Source: Leptolinea sp964424035 (GTDB taxonomy: Bacteria; Chloroflexota; Anaerolineae; Anaerolineales; Anaerolineaceae). From it: a DNA stretch of 64,000 nucleotides. The notes under the pieces are model-generated. The model was given only the letters and a program-made list of their open reading frames with translations, was not told the origin of the DNA and did not search any database. Of this stretch, positions 1-9,919 are shown piece after piece. The translations under genes and the position numbers were made by a program. The stretch spans positions 1 through 64,000 of the forward strand of contig CAYRHB010000001.1 of NCBI GenBank assembly GCA_964424035.1, read 5' to 3'. Every line of letters starts with the position of its first letter. Position 1 is the stretch's first letter.

Positions 1-2
1 CT

Positions 3-89
3 ATTGGGAAGAGCAAACTCACTATTCAGGATGAAACAGGTGTGGTAAAAAAGTTGCGCGTTGGATTAAACAGGCATTATTCTGGATGA
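3..89 (+). CDS. possible 3' end of an upstream gene (partial)
   Basis: An open frame enters from the left edge and ends at a TGA at 87-89, giving 28 residues that finish with LRVGLNRHYSG. It could be the tail of the gene before this window, but a frame this short can be open by chance. I recognise no family. The two other plus frames stop earlier, at 46-48 and about 32-34. Confidence 0.25.
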   Translation: MGKSKLTIQDETGVVKKLRVGLNRHYSG

Positions 90-146
90 AAGCCCATAAC
101 AGAATTGCGCGAAATATGATACGCTTCACAAAGCTTTGTATATTTA

Positions 147-175
147 TTGAGGCAAATCAGTCCATGGATTATGAA
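147..175 (+). promoter_or_regulatory. weak candidate promoter for the first operon
   Basis: TTGAGG at 147-152 and TATGAA at 170-175 are separated by 17 bases, the normal sigma-70 spacing, but each box matches the consensus at only about four of six positions. The rest of 90-250 is AT-rich and holds only the ribosome binding site AGGAGA (233-238) of the first gene. This is a guess from spacing alone. Confidence 0.25.
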
Positions 176-250
176 TCCTGCCGTACATGGCAGAAAGAAT
201 ATATATTGAGATATTTTTCAGTTTTTCTTTGCAGGAGATAGACAGATTCC

Positions 251-1357
251 ATGCGAATCGCGTATGTAACGCTACATTGGCCAAGACGCAAAGATAGCGG
301 TATTGGACGCAAAATCGAAGAACAATTGACAGAATGGCAAAGAGCCGGACATACCGTTCAATTCTTCTCGCATCGCACACCGGTTGAGGATCCCTCCATG
401 TTAGTTGAAGGGATAAGTTCTGAATACCGGATAAACGGAGGATTCCCCGGTACGTTGCGAACGGAAATCAATCGCAGTGCGGCAATTACTCCATTGCTGC
501 ATGCCATACGGGATTTTGCTCCGGATATTATCTATCTGCGCTGGAGTATGTTCGTCTATCCATCACACCGTCTTTTTAATATTGCGCCGGTTGTTGTAGA
601 GATTAATACAGATGATGTATCCCAGCATGAAATGCTCGGGAAAATCTATTCCTTTTACAACCGGGTTACCCGCCGAATTTACCTTTCACGGGCGGCAGGG
701 CTGGTTTTTGCGTCACATGAGCTTCAAAACAGTCCGAGTTTTGCCCCTTATGAAAGGCCGGGAGTAGTCATTTCCAACGGGATTGACCTGGCACAAAATA
801 CTCCATGCCCTGCCCCCAAGAATGTTCGCCCCCGGTTGGGATTCATCGGTACCCCGGATATGGCCTGGCAGGGGGTTGACAAGATCATCCGTCTGGCTGA
901 GTTGTGCCCGGACCTGGATTTTGATGTTATAGGATTTGACGGAATCCCCGGAATGAATTGCACCCTTCCCAATGTGTTTTTTCATGGGTACCTGAACAAA
1001 GATGAATCCCGGCAGGTCCTTTCCGGGGTTGATGCCGGGTTGGGAACTGTTGCGTTGCATCGGAAAGCCATGGAAGAAGCCTCGTCATTGAAAACACGCG
1101 AGTATCTTGCCTATGGTATCCCTGTTATTATCCCCTACCGGGATACTGACCTGGATGATCTGGATATTGATACAATTCTTCGCATCCCGAATACCGAAGA
1201 TACAATTGAAAACAACCATGAAGCCATCGGTGAATTCGTACATCGTATGCAAGGAAAACGGGTTGCGAGGGAAGATATTATCTCCCGGATTGGTGCTCAA
1301 GTAAAAGAAGATCAGCGTCTTCAGTTTTTCCATCATGTCTTAACAGGTAAGCTCTGA
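251..1357 (+). CDS. glycosyltransferase, GT4-like (GT-B fold)
   Basis: A 368-residue cytoplasmic glycosyltransferase that should move a sugar from a nucleotide donor to a growing glycan. The N-terminal half begins MRIAYVTLHWPRR and has the alternating strand/helix look of a Rossmann domain. The C-terminal half carries the retaining-GT signature E-x7-E at residues 276-284 (EASSLKTRE), followed by YLAYGIPVI, the usual donor-binding helix. The ATG at 251 has AGGAGA 12 bases upstream. Only three bases separate it from the membrane protein that follows, so the two are probably co-transcribed. Donor and acceptor cannot be read from the sequence. Confidence 0.85.
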   Translation: MRIAYVTLHWPRRKDSGIGRKIEEQLTEWQRAGHTVQFFSHRTPVEDPSMLVEGISSEYRINGGFPGTLRTEINRSAAITPLLHAIRDFAPDIIYLRWSMFVYPSHRLFNIAPVVVEINTDDVSQHEMLGKIYSFYNRVTRRIYLSRAAGLVFASHELQNSPSFAPYERPGVVISNGIDLAQNTPCPAPKNVRPRLGFIGTPDMAWQGVDKIIRLAELCPDLDFDVIGFDGIPGMNCTLPNVFFHGYLNKDESRQVLSGVDAGLGTVALHRKAMEEASSLKTREYLAYGIPVIIPYRDTDLDDLDIDTILRIPNTEDTIENNHEAIGEFVHRMQGKRVAREDIISRIGAQVKEDQRLQFFHHVLTGKL

Positions 1358-1360
1358 ATA

Positions 1361-3400
1361 ATGAAAGAAAAGCAGAATACCCCCACTCAAAAAGGATCCA
1401 ATTCGTTTTCTATTCCGCGGATTGGAACCGCCGTTTATCTATTTATTTCCTTATTTCTATTTCTGGCAATTTATGATCTTTACCAGGGATTTATATTGAT
1501 CGGCAATCCGCCGTCATTGGAATCCAAACGGTTTGTTGTCTTCTGGATTTTCTGTCTATTCCCGGCTTTCATCTGGGTTGTGGGATTGCGACAATCGATT
1601 CAGGGAAAACTTCCCGGATTATTGCACAGGGCTGTCATCAAGGTATGTGACAGATTATCAATGCCTGTCCGGATCGCTCTGTCCATTATTCTGATCTTCC
1701 TTACAACCATACTATTCCTATACACTCCGTTTGGACGTTATCAATTCATCTACTGGTTGCGCTTGTTCACCATCTTTTCCTGTGGATTCATCGCCGCTTT
1801 TTTGCTTTTCTACCGGCAACTTGACTTCCAGTTCCTTGTAAAGGCATCCGGAATGGTCATGCTGGCATCTGTGGTCTTTGTCCTGGGTGATTGGATGACC
1901 GGTGTGTCTGATTATCCATTTTCCCTTTCCTGGTCGGAAGGGAACCGTTTCTGGGATTATTCCATCATGTTTGGTGTGGACCGGTATATCAACCCGAGCG
2001 GTAAAACAGTCATACCATTCCTGGAAGCCGGCCGTCAGTTCCTGTGGGCACTGCCTTTCATGTTCCCCTCAATCGGTATCCGGGGAATGCGATTATGGAA
2101 TGTCATTCTCTGGGTCGTTCCCCCGCTGGTGTTGGGGTGGACTGCGGTTTTCAGGTCGAAGACTTTCCGCCGTGAATGGATCTGGCAGGTCGGATTTAGC
2201 TTTTGGTGTTTCATGTTCCTCAGCCAGGGTCCGATCTATCCTCCTCTCGTGCTGTGCGCGATCATTGTTGTGATTGGATTACGGCAGAAGAACATTCTTA
2301 TTTCCATATTGCTTGTTGCCGTGGCATCTTATTTCGCCCGGATTTCCCGATGGACCTGGATGTATGCGCCGGGGTTATGGGCAGGATTGCTAACCCTGAT
2401 CGAGATCAATGATCCATCATTCCGCAAAGGAAGGTGGAAAGAATTGGTCCGTCCGGTTGTGCTGGGCCTTTCCGGGTTGATCGGAGTGGAAGTTATTTCA
2501 CGTGCTGTTTCATACTTCTCTCAGAATAAGGCCTCAGTTGAAGGAAACGCAATTCTTGCCGTGGCAGATTCGTTCGCATTACGGCAGCCGTTTGTGTGGG
2601 ACCGTCTTTTTCCAAATCCCACCTATTCACCCGGTATATTGCTGGGTTACCTGTGGGTCGGCGGACCTTTACTCCTCTTGTTTATATGGATGATCATCAG
2701 GCATTACTGGAAAACCAATTGGATGCAAAACGCGTCGCTTGGTGTAATACTGGGCACTTTCTCAGTGGTCGGAGTGATCATCAGCGTTAAGGTTGGTGGT
2801 GGAAGTAATCTGCACAATCTGGATATGCTATGGATGACAATGGCTGTGGTGGCAGCCTGGGTTTTCCGTGACTGGCTTGATCGTGGTTTGCCGGGTTTAT
2901 TCAATAGCAAAACCCTCCTTGCTGCTCTTTGCCTGGCACTCGTCTTTCCAACAACAACCATGATCCAATATGGCGAGCCATTTAATGTTCCGAATGACTT
3001 TTTTGTTACCAGTTCACTGGAAAAGCTTAAAGCGGAAGTTGCCGAGGCAAATCAGCAGGGTGAAGTGCTCTTTATGGACCAGAGGCAATTACTGACATTC
3101 GGTTATGTCTCAGATGTTCCACTTGTGGCAGAGTACGAGAAGAAATTATTGATGGACCAGGCCATGAGTGAAAATCAGGCATATTTTGATGGATTTTATG
3201 AAGACATTCAGAACCATCGGTTTTCAATGATCGTTACCGAACCTTTGCGGAAATCCATGGCAGATGAGAGCATCCGCAATTTCGGAGAGGAAAACAACTT
3301 CTGGGTTTACTGGGTTTCCCGTCCTGTGTTGAAGTATTACAAACCCAAAGTGACATATGATGAAGTTGGCGTCCAATTGTTGATACCGCGTGAGGATTGA
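1361..3400 (+). CDS. polytopic membrane protein, probable GT-C glycosyltransferase
   Basis: A 679-residue integral membrane protein with roughly a dozen hydrophobic segments, a 20-residue polar N-terminal tail and a hydrophilic C-terminal segment of about 120 residues (from about 560) expected outside the membrane. GT-C enzymes use polyprenyl-phosphate sugars as donors and have acidic residues in the first outer loop. The motif SWSEGNRFWDYS near residue 190, just after a membrane segment, could serve that role. It sits between a GT4 gene and a larger GT-C gene. The exact subfamily is not recognised, and a polymerase-like role (Wzy) is an alternative. Confidence 0.6.
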   Translation: MKEKQNTPTQKGSNSFSIPRIGTAVYLFISLFLFLAIYDLYQGFILIGNPPSLESKRFVVFWIFCLFPAFIWVVGLRQSIQGKLPGLLHRAVIKVCDRLSMPVRIALSIILIFLTTILFLYTPFGRYQFIYWLRLFTIFSCGFIAAFLLFYRQLDFQFLVKASGMVMLASVVFVLGDWMTGVSDYPFSLSWSEGNRFWDYSIMFGVDRYINPSGKTVIPFLEAGRQFLWALPFMFPSIGIRGMRLWNVILWVVPPLVLGWTAVFRSKTFRREWIWQVGFSFWCFMFLSQGPIYPPLVLCAIIVVIGLRQKNILISILLVAVASYFARISRWTWMYAPGLWAGLLTLIEINDPSFRKGRWKELVRPVVLGLSGLIGVEVISRAVSYFSQNKASVEGNAILAVADSFALRQPFVWDRLFPNPTYSPGILLGYLWVGGPLLLLFIWMIIRHYWKTNWMQNASLGVILGTFSVVGVIISVKVGGGSNLHNLDMLWMTMAVVAAWVFRDWLDRGLPGLFNSKTLLAALCLALVFPTTTMIQYGEPFNVPNDFFVTSSLEKLKAEVAEANQQGEVLFMDQRQLLTFGYVSDVPLVAEYEKKLLMDQAMSENQAYFDGFYEDIQNHRFSMIVTEPLRKSMADESIRNFGEENNFWVYWVSRPVLKYYKPKVTYDEVGVQLLIPRED

Positions 3401-3401
3401 T

Positions 3402-5951
3402 ATGACCGAATTGGAGCCTGATCAACAAAACGGTATTCAAAGCCATCGTGTTCAAAACCGCCGGTGGGTTTTCTTCTTCGGTTTCATATTTATACAATCC
3501 ATTCCTGTCATCTACCGGATCATCTCATTACCGGGCGACCCCAAAAATAGCCTGATCTTTGGATTAAGCCTGGCCAGAATCCTGTTGGTTCTGGCGGCTG
3601 CCGGTCTGGGATTGATATTTCTTGCGGCAGCCTATTTATCTGGAATGAATGAAAACCGGATACAGGCGGTCGTAAAGGACCGGTGGTGTGAAGGCCGGAT
3701 GTTCCTGATCTTAATGGCGGGTTCAATTCTCGCCGGGCTTTCTGCATGGGGATTCCTGGTGTATTTGCGCATCGGGCCTGATGGGGCAGACAATCCTCTC
3801 TATATCCGTTTCTTTCCATTTCTCCTGTGGGTGATCCTGCTCGGATTGCAGCTCTCAATCTGGTTCTGGATCCATAATTTTGGCTGGCAAAAAAGCAGAT
3901 ATGGAGTTTTCAAACCGGTTCTGATCCCATCTGCAATCGTGGCAGGTGTTTTCCTGCTGACAGGTGTGATCATTGGATTTACCGGTTGGGGTGTGATACC
4001 GGATATCTTCTACTGGGGAAACCCCGGGGTGCCTTTGCTGTCCTGGCAGGTCTGGTTGGCTCTGTCTTCGAGCCTGATTCTGTTGACCTTAATGGTGAGT
4101 TTCCCGGTCATCCGGGTATACCGGCAACGGCTCGATTGGATCCTGGGGATTGGATTATTTGTCCTGGCTGCGGGATTATGGCTGTCACAACCCATTCCAA
4201 GCAGTTATTTCTTCCCATCCGTGCGTCCACCAACCTACCAGATATATCCCTATTCAGATGCCGGATTCTATGATTACACAGCTCAGTCATTGATCATCGG
4301 GGAGGGATTCCTGAATGGAAAAATAGTCACAAGGCCATTGTATATTCTGCTTGTCGCAATCTGGCACGGTCTTGAAGGGCAGGATTACGCAGAAATCATC
4401 CTGCTTCAAACCCTTCTTCTGGCAATATTCCCCGCAGCTCTCTACTGGTTGGGCAGGTCGATGAGAAGCCGGGAAGCTGGTCTGGCTGCAGGATTGCTGG
4501 CTATTTTCCGGGAATTGAATACCATCGCTGCCACGCCGTTAACTGAAGTCAGTCATTCCAAAATGTTGATGACCGATTGTCTCACCGGGTTGGGTCTCTG
4601 TCTGTTCTGCCTGGCTGTTTTTCGCTGGCTGAGAAAATCCGGAACACACCCGGTCCGGTCTGTTTTGATCGGTGGATTCCTTGGATTGTTGATCCTGCTG
4701 CGTTCACAGGCGTTGTTCATTGTTCCTGTCGTAGTGTTATTACTTCTTATTCAACGCAAATCCGGTTGGCGCGGAGTTGCCATCGAAAGCGGGTTGTTTT
4801 TGTCTGGTATTGTGCTGGCTGTATCTCCCTGGATTATCCGGAACGGTGTCAAGACCGGCGATTTCGCCATGGATCAACCTTCACAGGCTGTTTATGTCGC
4901 GAAGCGTTTTGTGTCCAGTGTGGAAGAAATGGAATCTTTACAGTTGGCTGCCAACTCGAGCGATGTCGGCCGGCATATTGTGCAATACACATTCAGTCAC
5001 CCATTGGATGTTGCCAGATTTGCGGGGGCGCACTTTCTGAACAATGAGTTATCAACACTCGTTGTCCTGCCACTGCGGGCATCGTTCACAGATTTCCATG
5101 ACAATTTTGAAATTTCTTCCTTGTTCTGGTTGGATGGCGTAAAGAGCCTTGCCGGTTTTCAATGGCTGTTTCTTGCACTTAACCTTATGCTAATTTCAAT
5201 CGGTGTCGGTTCTGCCTGGTCAAAATGGAAATGGCCGGGATTGTTTCCCTTACTGGCGCATCTGGCCTATTCATTAAGCAGTGCCGTGAGCCGCATATCT
5301 GGCTGGCGTTTTATCCAGCCTGTAGACTGGGTTGGATATTTCTATTTCTGTCTGGGGTTCGCCGAAGTGGTCATCTGGATTTTTACTCTATCCAACATAT
5401 CTCTGCGGCCCTGGGAAAAAAATACCCGCGAATTGCCATCACTCGCATTATCCGGAAAATGGACCTTTGCCGCTCTGGGATTGATCCTTGTGGCAGGAGT
5501 CTCTCTTCCGGCTGCAGAATGGATCATTCCCAAACGGTATTCACCGGCTATGCAAAATCTCGCATTGGAACGCGTTCAGGAAATACCTGAGCTGAAATCT
5601 TCCATTGGATCGGTTGAGGAATTTATGCAGCAACCGGGCGCAGTCCAAATGGTAGGCCGTTCCTTATATCCACGGTGGTATAAAGCTGGAGCGGGAGAGC
5701 CGGGAAGCGGGTGGGCAGCATATAAACCGCGGGAGAAGGCCCATCTTGGTTTTATGATCGTGGGACCCTCGGGGGACCAACAAATGGTTTTGACCCAGGA
5801 CCAGATACCGGAAAACTTTACACATGCTGCTGATCTGATTGTGTTCGGATGCAAAAAGAGCGATTTCATAGATGTGAGGCTTGTGGTAGGATACAACAAT
5901 CCGGATCATTTTGTATACACCTATGGCAATCCATCAGACCAGTGTGAATAG
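3402..5951 (+). CDS. large GT-C membrane glycosyltransferase with C-terminal soluble domain
   Basis: About 849 residues from the ATG at 3402, which directly follows the stop of the previous gene; a GTG at 3390 would overlap it. The N-terminal third is hydrophobic. The acidic motif YPYSDA at 282-287 fits the catalytic outer loop of ArnT/PMT-like GT-C enzymes, and more membrane helices follow to about 690. The last 150 residues are soluble and contain PRW at 757-759 followed by KAGAGEPGSG, then a GC near the end. The same N-terminal, YPYSDA and C-terminal features recur in the proteins at 40512 and 43073, so these are paralogues. Substrate unknown; a lipid-linked sugar donor is the family expectation. 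Confidence 0.7.
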   Translation: MTELEPDQQNGIQSHRVQNRRWVFFFGFIFIQSIPVIYRIISLPGDPKNSLIFGLSLARILLVLAAAGLGLIFLAAAYLSGMNENRIQAVVKDRWCEGRMFLILMAGSILAGLSAWGFLVYLRIGPDGADNPLYIRFFPFLLWVILLGLQLSIWFWIHNFGWQKSRYGVFKPVLIPSAIVAGVFLLTGVIIGFTGWGVIPDIFYWGNPGVPLLSWQVWLALSSSLILLTLMVSFPVIRVYRQRLDWILGIGLFVLAAGLWLSQPIPSSYFFPSVRPPTYQIYPYSDAGFYDYTAQSLIIGEGFLNGKIVTRPLYILLVAIWHGLEGQDYAEIILLQTLLLAIFPAALYWLGRSMRSREAGLAAGLLAIFRELNTIAATPLTEVSHSKMLMTDCLTGLGLCLFCLAVFRWLRKSGTHPVRSVLIGGFLGLLILLRSQALFIVPVVVLLLLIQRKSGWRGVAIESGLFLSGIVLAVSPWIIRNGVKTGDFAMDQPSQAVYVAKRFVSSVEEMESLQLAANSSDVGRHIVQYTFSHPLDVARFAGAHFLNNELSTLVVLPLRASFTDFHDNFEISSLFWLDGVKSLAGFQWLFLALNLMLISIGVGSAWSKWKWPGLFPLLAHLAYSLSSAVSRISGWRFIQPVDWVGYFYFCLGFAEVVIWIFTLSNISLRPWEKNTRELPSLALSGKWTFAALGLILVAGVSLPAAEWIIPKRYSPAMQNLALERVQEIPELKSSIGSVEEFMQQPGAVQMVGRSLYPRWYKAGAGEPGSGWAAYKPREKAHLGFMIVGPSGDQQMVLTQDQIPENFTHAADLIVFGCKKSDFIDVRLVVGYNNPDHFVYTYGNPSDQCE

Positions 5952-5955
5952 AAAA

Positions 5956-6975
5956 ATGGACATTGAAAAATTATTGCGAAGCGAAGATGAAAAGATTTGT
6001 GTGGTTATTCCTGCGTACCGGGTTGCCAGTCACATTGAAAGTGTGATACAGGGTATACCGGAATGGGTCTGGAGAATAGTCGTTGTTGATGATAAAAGCC
6101 CGGATGACTTATCAACCAGAGTGGAAGCTCTAAATAATCCACGCGTGGATCTGGTTAAACATGCCCGGAATCAGGGTGTGGGTGGCGCGGTTGTGACAGG
6201 TTTCGACCGTGCAGTGGAATTGGGCGCAACGGTTCTGATAAAAATGGATGGTGATGGTCAGATGGACCCGGCTTTCCTTCCTGAGATTCTTGAACCGATA
6301 CTGGCTGGTCAGGCTGATTTTGTCAAAGGGAATCGGTTTGGCCGTCTTGAAGCCATCACACGCATGCCTTTCCATCGCCGGATGGGTAACCTGTTCTGGT
6401 CATTCCTGGCTAAACTGGGATCCGGTTATTGGAATGTTTTTGATCCGAATAACGGGTATCTGGCTCTGGATGCCGATGTCTATCAACGGCTTGATAAAAA
6501 AATGCTTCATCCCCGGTATTTTTTTGAAACCAGCCTGCTGGTTGAATTAAATATTCTTCGGGCTGTAGCCCGGGAAGTATCCATGCCTGCCATATACGCG
6601 GGTGAACCCAGTTCTCTTTCAGTCTTCCAGGTTGTAACAACATTCCCGGGATTGTTGATTTCCCGATTTATGAGACGTGTCTGGCTGCAATACTTTGTAT
6701 TAAATTTCTCGGTTGTTACGATCTTTCTATTTCTGGGAAGCCTAATGTCATTGTTCGGAATTGTCTGGGGATCGGTGTGGTGGTATAGATCCATTGTCAC
6801 CGGGATCACAGCAACAGCCGGAACGGTGATGGTTGCTTCGCTTCCCTTGATACTCGGATTTCAAATGCTTTTACAGGCCCTTACTCTGGATGTGCAATCT
6901 GTCCCACAGATACCACTATCCAACCGGGCTGGAATTCATCAGGCACGAATGCAACAGGAATCAGACCGGCGATGA
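5956..6975 (+). CDS. GT2 polyprenyl-phosphate sugar transferase-like with membrane anchor
   Basis: A 339-residue family 2 glycosyltransferase resembling dolichyl/undecaprenyl-phosphate mannosyl- or glucosyltransferases, which load a sugar onto the lipid carrier used by GT-C enzymes. Visible motifs are VVIPAYR, VDDKSPDD, the metal-binding MDGDGQMDP and GNRFGR, followed by two C-terminal membrane segments. I chose the ATG at 5956, four bases after the preceding stop; an in-frame TTG at 5911 and an ATG at 5923 would overlap the upstream gene and add a tail without homology features. Its position between GT-C genes fits a donor-supply role. The sugar is not determined. Confidence 0.8.
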   Translation: MDIEKLLRSEDEKICVVIPAYRVASHIESVIQGIPEWVWRIVVVDDKSPDDLSTRVEALNNPRVDLVKHARNQGVGGAVVTGFDRAVELGATVLIKMDGDGQMDPAFLPEILEPILAGQADFVKGNRFGRLEAITRMPFHRRMGNLFWSFLAKLGSGYWNVFDPNNGYLALDADVYQRLDKKMLHPRYFFETSLLVELNILRAVAREVSMPAIYAGEPSSLSVFQVVTTFPGLLISRFMRRVWLQYFVLNFSVVTIFLFLGSLMSLFGIVWGSVWWYRSIVTGITATAGTVMVASLPLILGFQMLLQALTLDVQSVPQIPLSNRAGIHQARMQQESDRR

Positions 6976-7793
6976 ATACGGCTTATGTGATCCCCCGGTT
7001 TATCCGGCATTTCCTTCCAGAAAAATTGACCCGGGCTTTACTATTACGCGGAATGATCATCCGTCCGGGACTGGAAACCCGTGCTCCTGAAGAGGCCGCA
7101 GCCCGCTATCAACGGGACTTGAAAGCGGCTGGAGTGGATATCACTGGAAAGCATATTCTGGTTTTTGGTTACGGAGGACGGTTTAGCCTGGCATGTCAAT
7201 TATTGAAGATGGGAGCCCGGCATATAACGCTATGTGAATATGCCGCGCGGCCGGATGAGAAAACCAATGCGACCCTGATGCCGGAGTTTGAAAAATACCT
7301 TTTCCGGGAATATGGAAAAACCCGCCCGCGCAGCGAATGGATCACATTACTGGAAGGGGATATCCGTTCACTGGCCAGGGAACCTGGCATCCACAGGGCG
7401 GATATTGTCTGCAGCACATCGGTATTCGAACATTTAGTCGATCCCCCCGGTATCCTTGACGCGCTGGCAAGTCTGACGGCACATGGAGGGGTTCATATTC
7501 ATTATGTTGACCTGCGGGATCATTTCTTTAAATACCCGTTTGAAATGTTAACTTTTTCTGAGAAAACCTGGAAAAATTGGTTGAACCCGACAAGCAACTT
7601 GAACCGCTGGCGTTCCATAAAATATGAGGCATTATTCAAGGACCGGTTTTCTGATGTTGATTTGCACATTTTGGAGAGAAATGAACCGGCCTGGAATGAC
7701 ATAGAATATCGTGTCTTGCCGGAATTTAAGACCGGTGATCCACAAGTGGATTCAATTGCACAGATCAGGATCATTTCTAAAAATGAACAGTGA
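6972..7793 (+). CDS. class I SAM-dependent methyltransferase-like protein
   Basis: A 273-residue soluble protein. The segment ILVFGYGGRFSLA near residue 58 is a plausible SAM-binding motif I, and LCEYAARPDE follows where the acidic ribose-binding residue is expected. A later CSTSVFEHLVDPPGILDAL resembles the post-motif region of glycan methyltransferases in which a bottleneck VFEH replaces LEHV. Its ATG overlaps the stop of the GT2 gene as ATGA, so the two are translationally coupled. It probably methylates a sugar or glycan end, but the target cannot be seen. Confidence 0.7.
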   Translation: MNTAYVIPRFIRHFLPEKLTRALLLRGMIIRPGLETRAPEEAAARYQRDLKAAGVDITGKHILVFGYGGRFSLACQLLKMGARHITLCEYAARPDEKTNATLMPEFEKYLFREYGKTRPRSEWITLLEGDIRSLAREPGIHRADIVCSTSVFEHLVDPPGILDALASLTAHGGVHIHYVDLRDHFFKYPFEMLTFSEKTWKNWLNPTSNLNRWRSIKYEALFKDRFSDVDLHILERNEPAWNDIEYRVLPEFKTGDPQVDSIAQIRIISKNEQ

Positions 7794-7802
7794 GGGGGGA
7801 GA

Positions 7803-9794
7803 ATGAGTGGCATCCTCCGGAATATCCAGGAAATATCCATTCTTGGAGGTTGGTGTTTCCTCTGGCTGGTTGGCGGATATGGAATTGCCCGGTATGCGTT
7901 CCGGTTGGCTCAACGGGAACAATTGTTTGTCGGGATTACATTGGGTTTAATAGTTGAAACCTGGCTGGCAAACCTGTTGACTTTGTTCATGCCGGCAGTT
8001 CCCGGATTCTGGCTGGCTGCCGCATTAACATTCCTTACCGGTATTCTTTTTTCTCTGGGAAATCCCCCGCGGGATTGGTTTAGGTTGTCCATTCCCTGGG
8101 GGCAAATCATTGCTTTCGCAGTTGCCACCTATATTTTCACTGCCATATCACGTGGATTGGCGATCTATGATGATTATGCCCATCTGCCAACCCTGTCAAT
8201 GATGGCTGCCGGGGACCTCCCTCCTCATTTTGCTCTGGACCCCAATGTCTCTTACGGATACCATTATTTCTTGATGCTGTTTGCCGCCCAGTGGATGCGC
8301 CTGGGGGGATTATACCCATGGAACGCACTGGACCTGGCACGGGGAATTTCTTTTGGATTAATGATCTGCCTTTCATATTCGTGGGTATCCCGGTTGACAT
8401 TCAGCAAACTGGGCGGGTTGGCCGGTGCGTTGATGGCTGCGTTCGGCATGGGTACCCGATGGATTTTATTGCTTCTTCCGGAAAAAGCCATTGACTGGCT
8501 TGGAAAAGGTATGGAATTGCTGGGAAGCGGAAGATTGACCGGTGAAACCCTGGTGGAGGCAATTAACCGGAATTGGGGGATCGAAGGTGCCGGTCCGCTT
8601 GGATACCCATTCGCGTTTGCCAATGGAATTAATGCGCCCGGCGTGATGAATCATGGCCCGAACGGGTCCATAGGTGTCGCGTTGACCCTCGTTCTCTTAT
8701 TGACTGCAACCCGATGGAGAGGATGGAAGGGTCCGGTTGTCACTGCCATTCTGTTGGCTTCCACATTACTGATGAGTGAAGCTGGATTGATTTTGTTGAT
8801 CGGAGGATGGGCGGTCGTCGTGATCATTGAAATCATCCGTCATAAAAGCCCGAAAATTCCGCGTGAACTGTATATATGGCTGATTGTCATGGCAGCGGGT
8901 TGTATTGTCGGTTTCTGGCAGGGTGGCGCGTTAAAGGATATTACAGCCGGTGCGCTGGATCCCGAAGCTGTGTCATACCAGACAGTTGGTTTTCGGCTTA
9001 ACTGGCCACCCGTGATTGTATCTTCACACCTCGGTGTTCTCTCATTGATCAACCCCAGACAATTGATTGTTGCGCTGTTGGAAATGGGTCCATCACTACT
9101 GGTTCTACCTTTGTTGGCCGTTTATGGGTGGAAAGCCCTGAGGGCTTCCCGCTGGTATGAAGCAGCCCTGATGGGTTCAGGGTTGATCAGTTTATCCATG
9201 GTCCTGGTTGAATTTGCCGGTTCAACAGGTGTTCGCAATACGTCACGGCTATATCAATTCAACGGGTTGTGCATTCTATTCTTTGTACCATTGGTGTGGA
9301 TGTATGTTTCCCGACGAAGCGATATGGTGAAAACACTCGCAGGGATAATAGCAGGAACCATGATGTTTGGTGGGGTGGTATTGGCTGGCATACAGCTTCC
9401 CGCAATACAACAGCCGGTTTATTCCTATTTCATTTCCGATCTGGATGTTCAGATGGAGCGGGATTACTGGAATCAATTGGAACCAGGTGCGCTGGTTTTT
9501 GATCCAATTGTTTCACGTTCAGCAACCCTTTTTGCCCGCGGCTCGAATGCCAGTTATACCTGGTATAAATCCAAACCCGAATGGGAAGCTTTGCATAAAG
9601 AACCTGATCCCTACGCGCTTCGGGCGGGTGGATACAGCTACGCCTACTTTGACCAGGTTTCGTGGGACGAGATACCAGCTGATATTCAAAAATCATATAA
9701 TGATCCCTGTGTTCAAATTATCAAAGAAGTGGAAGACTGGCGCAATGACTTCCGAAAGTTGATCGATGTACGAGCCTGTAATCTGAGAGACTAA
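7803..9794 (+). CDS. GT-C-like polytopic membrane protein
   Basis: A 663-residue protein with many hydrophobic segments, starting at ATG 7803 behind a strong GAGGGGGGA ribosome binding site. The outer-loop motif IYDDYAHLP near residue 120 and GYHYFLMLFAAQ shortly after are what is expected of a GT-C catalytic loop, where paired aspartates activate the acceptor. The final 120 residues are hydrophilic and include FDPIVSRSA. It differs in length and motif from the paralogue groups nearby, so it is a separate GT-C type. A non-enzymatic glycan transport role cannot be excluded. Confidence 0.6.
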   Translation: MSGILRNIQEISILGGWCFLWLVGGYGIARYAFRLAQREQLFVGITLGLIVETWLANLLTLFMPAVPGFWLAAALTFLTGILFSLGNPPRDWFRLSIPWGQIIAFAVATYIFTAISRGLAIYDDYAHLPTLSMMAAGDLPPHFALDPNVSYGYHYFLMLFAAQWMRLGGLYPWNALDLARGISFGLMICLSYSWVSRLTFSKLGGLAGALMAAFGMGTRWILLLLPEKAIDWLGKGMELLGSGRLTGETLVEAINRNWGIEGAGPLGYPFAFANGINAPGVMNHGPNGSIGVALTLVLLLTATRWRGWKGPVVTAILLASTLLMSEAGLILLIGGWAVVVIIEIIRHKSPKIPRELYIWLIVMAAGCIVGFWQGGALKDITAGALDPEAVSYQTVGFRLNWPPVIVSSHLGVLSLINPRQLIVALLEMGPSLLVLPLLAVYGWKALRASRWYEAALMGSGLISLSMVLVEFAGSTGVRNTSRLYQFNGLCILFFVPLVWMYVSRRSDMVKTLAGIIAGTMMFGGVVLAGIQLPAIQQPVYSYFISDLDVQMERDYWNQLEPGALVFDPIVSRSATLFARGSNASYTWYKSKPEWEALHKEPDPYALRAGGYSYAYFDQVSWDEIPADIQKSYNDPCVQIIKEVEDWRNDFRKLIDVRACNLRD

Positions 9795-9864
9795 GATGCT
9801 GCTGGTCTTATCTGCACCGGTTCGCTTTATTGGTTCGTCTTAATCTGACGACTTCGAAAAGGTA

Positions 9865-9881
9865 GTATTGTTTATCAATAC
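9865..9881. repeat. short inverted repeat in the intergenic gap
   Basis: GTATTG (9865-9870) and CAATAC (9876-9881) form a perfect six-base inverted repeat around TTTAT, within the 125-base gap before the tandem GT-C pair. It could be a small operator or a weak hairpin. There is no T-run after it and no well-spaced promoter, so its role is uncertain. Nothing else is seen in 9795-9919. Confidence 0.25.
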
Positions 9882-9919
9882 GAATACAGGCATGTCTTCC
9901 GTGAAGGTATTTCTGAAGC

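Noticed and set aside
144..380. Minus-strand open frame across the start of the first gene
   Set aside because: It lies opposite the promoter region and start of a clear GT4 gene, has no ribosome binding site and no recognisable domain.
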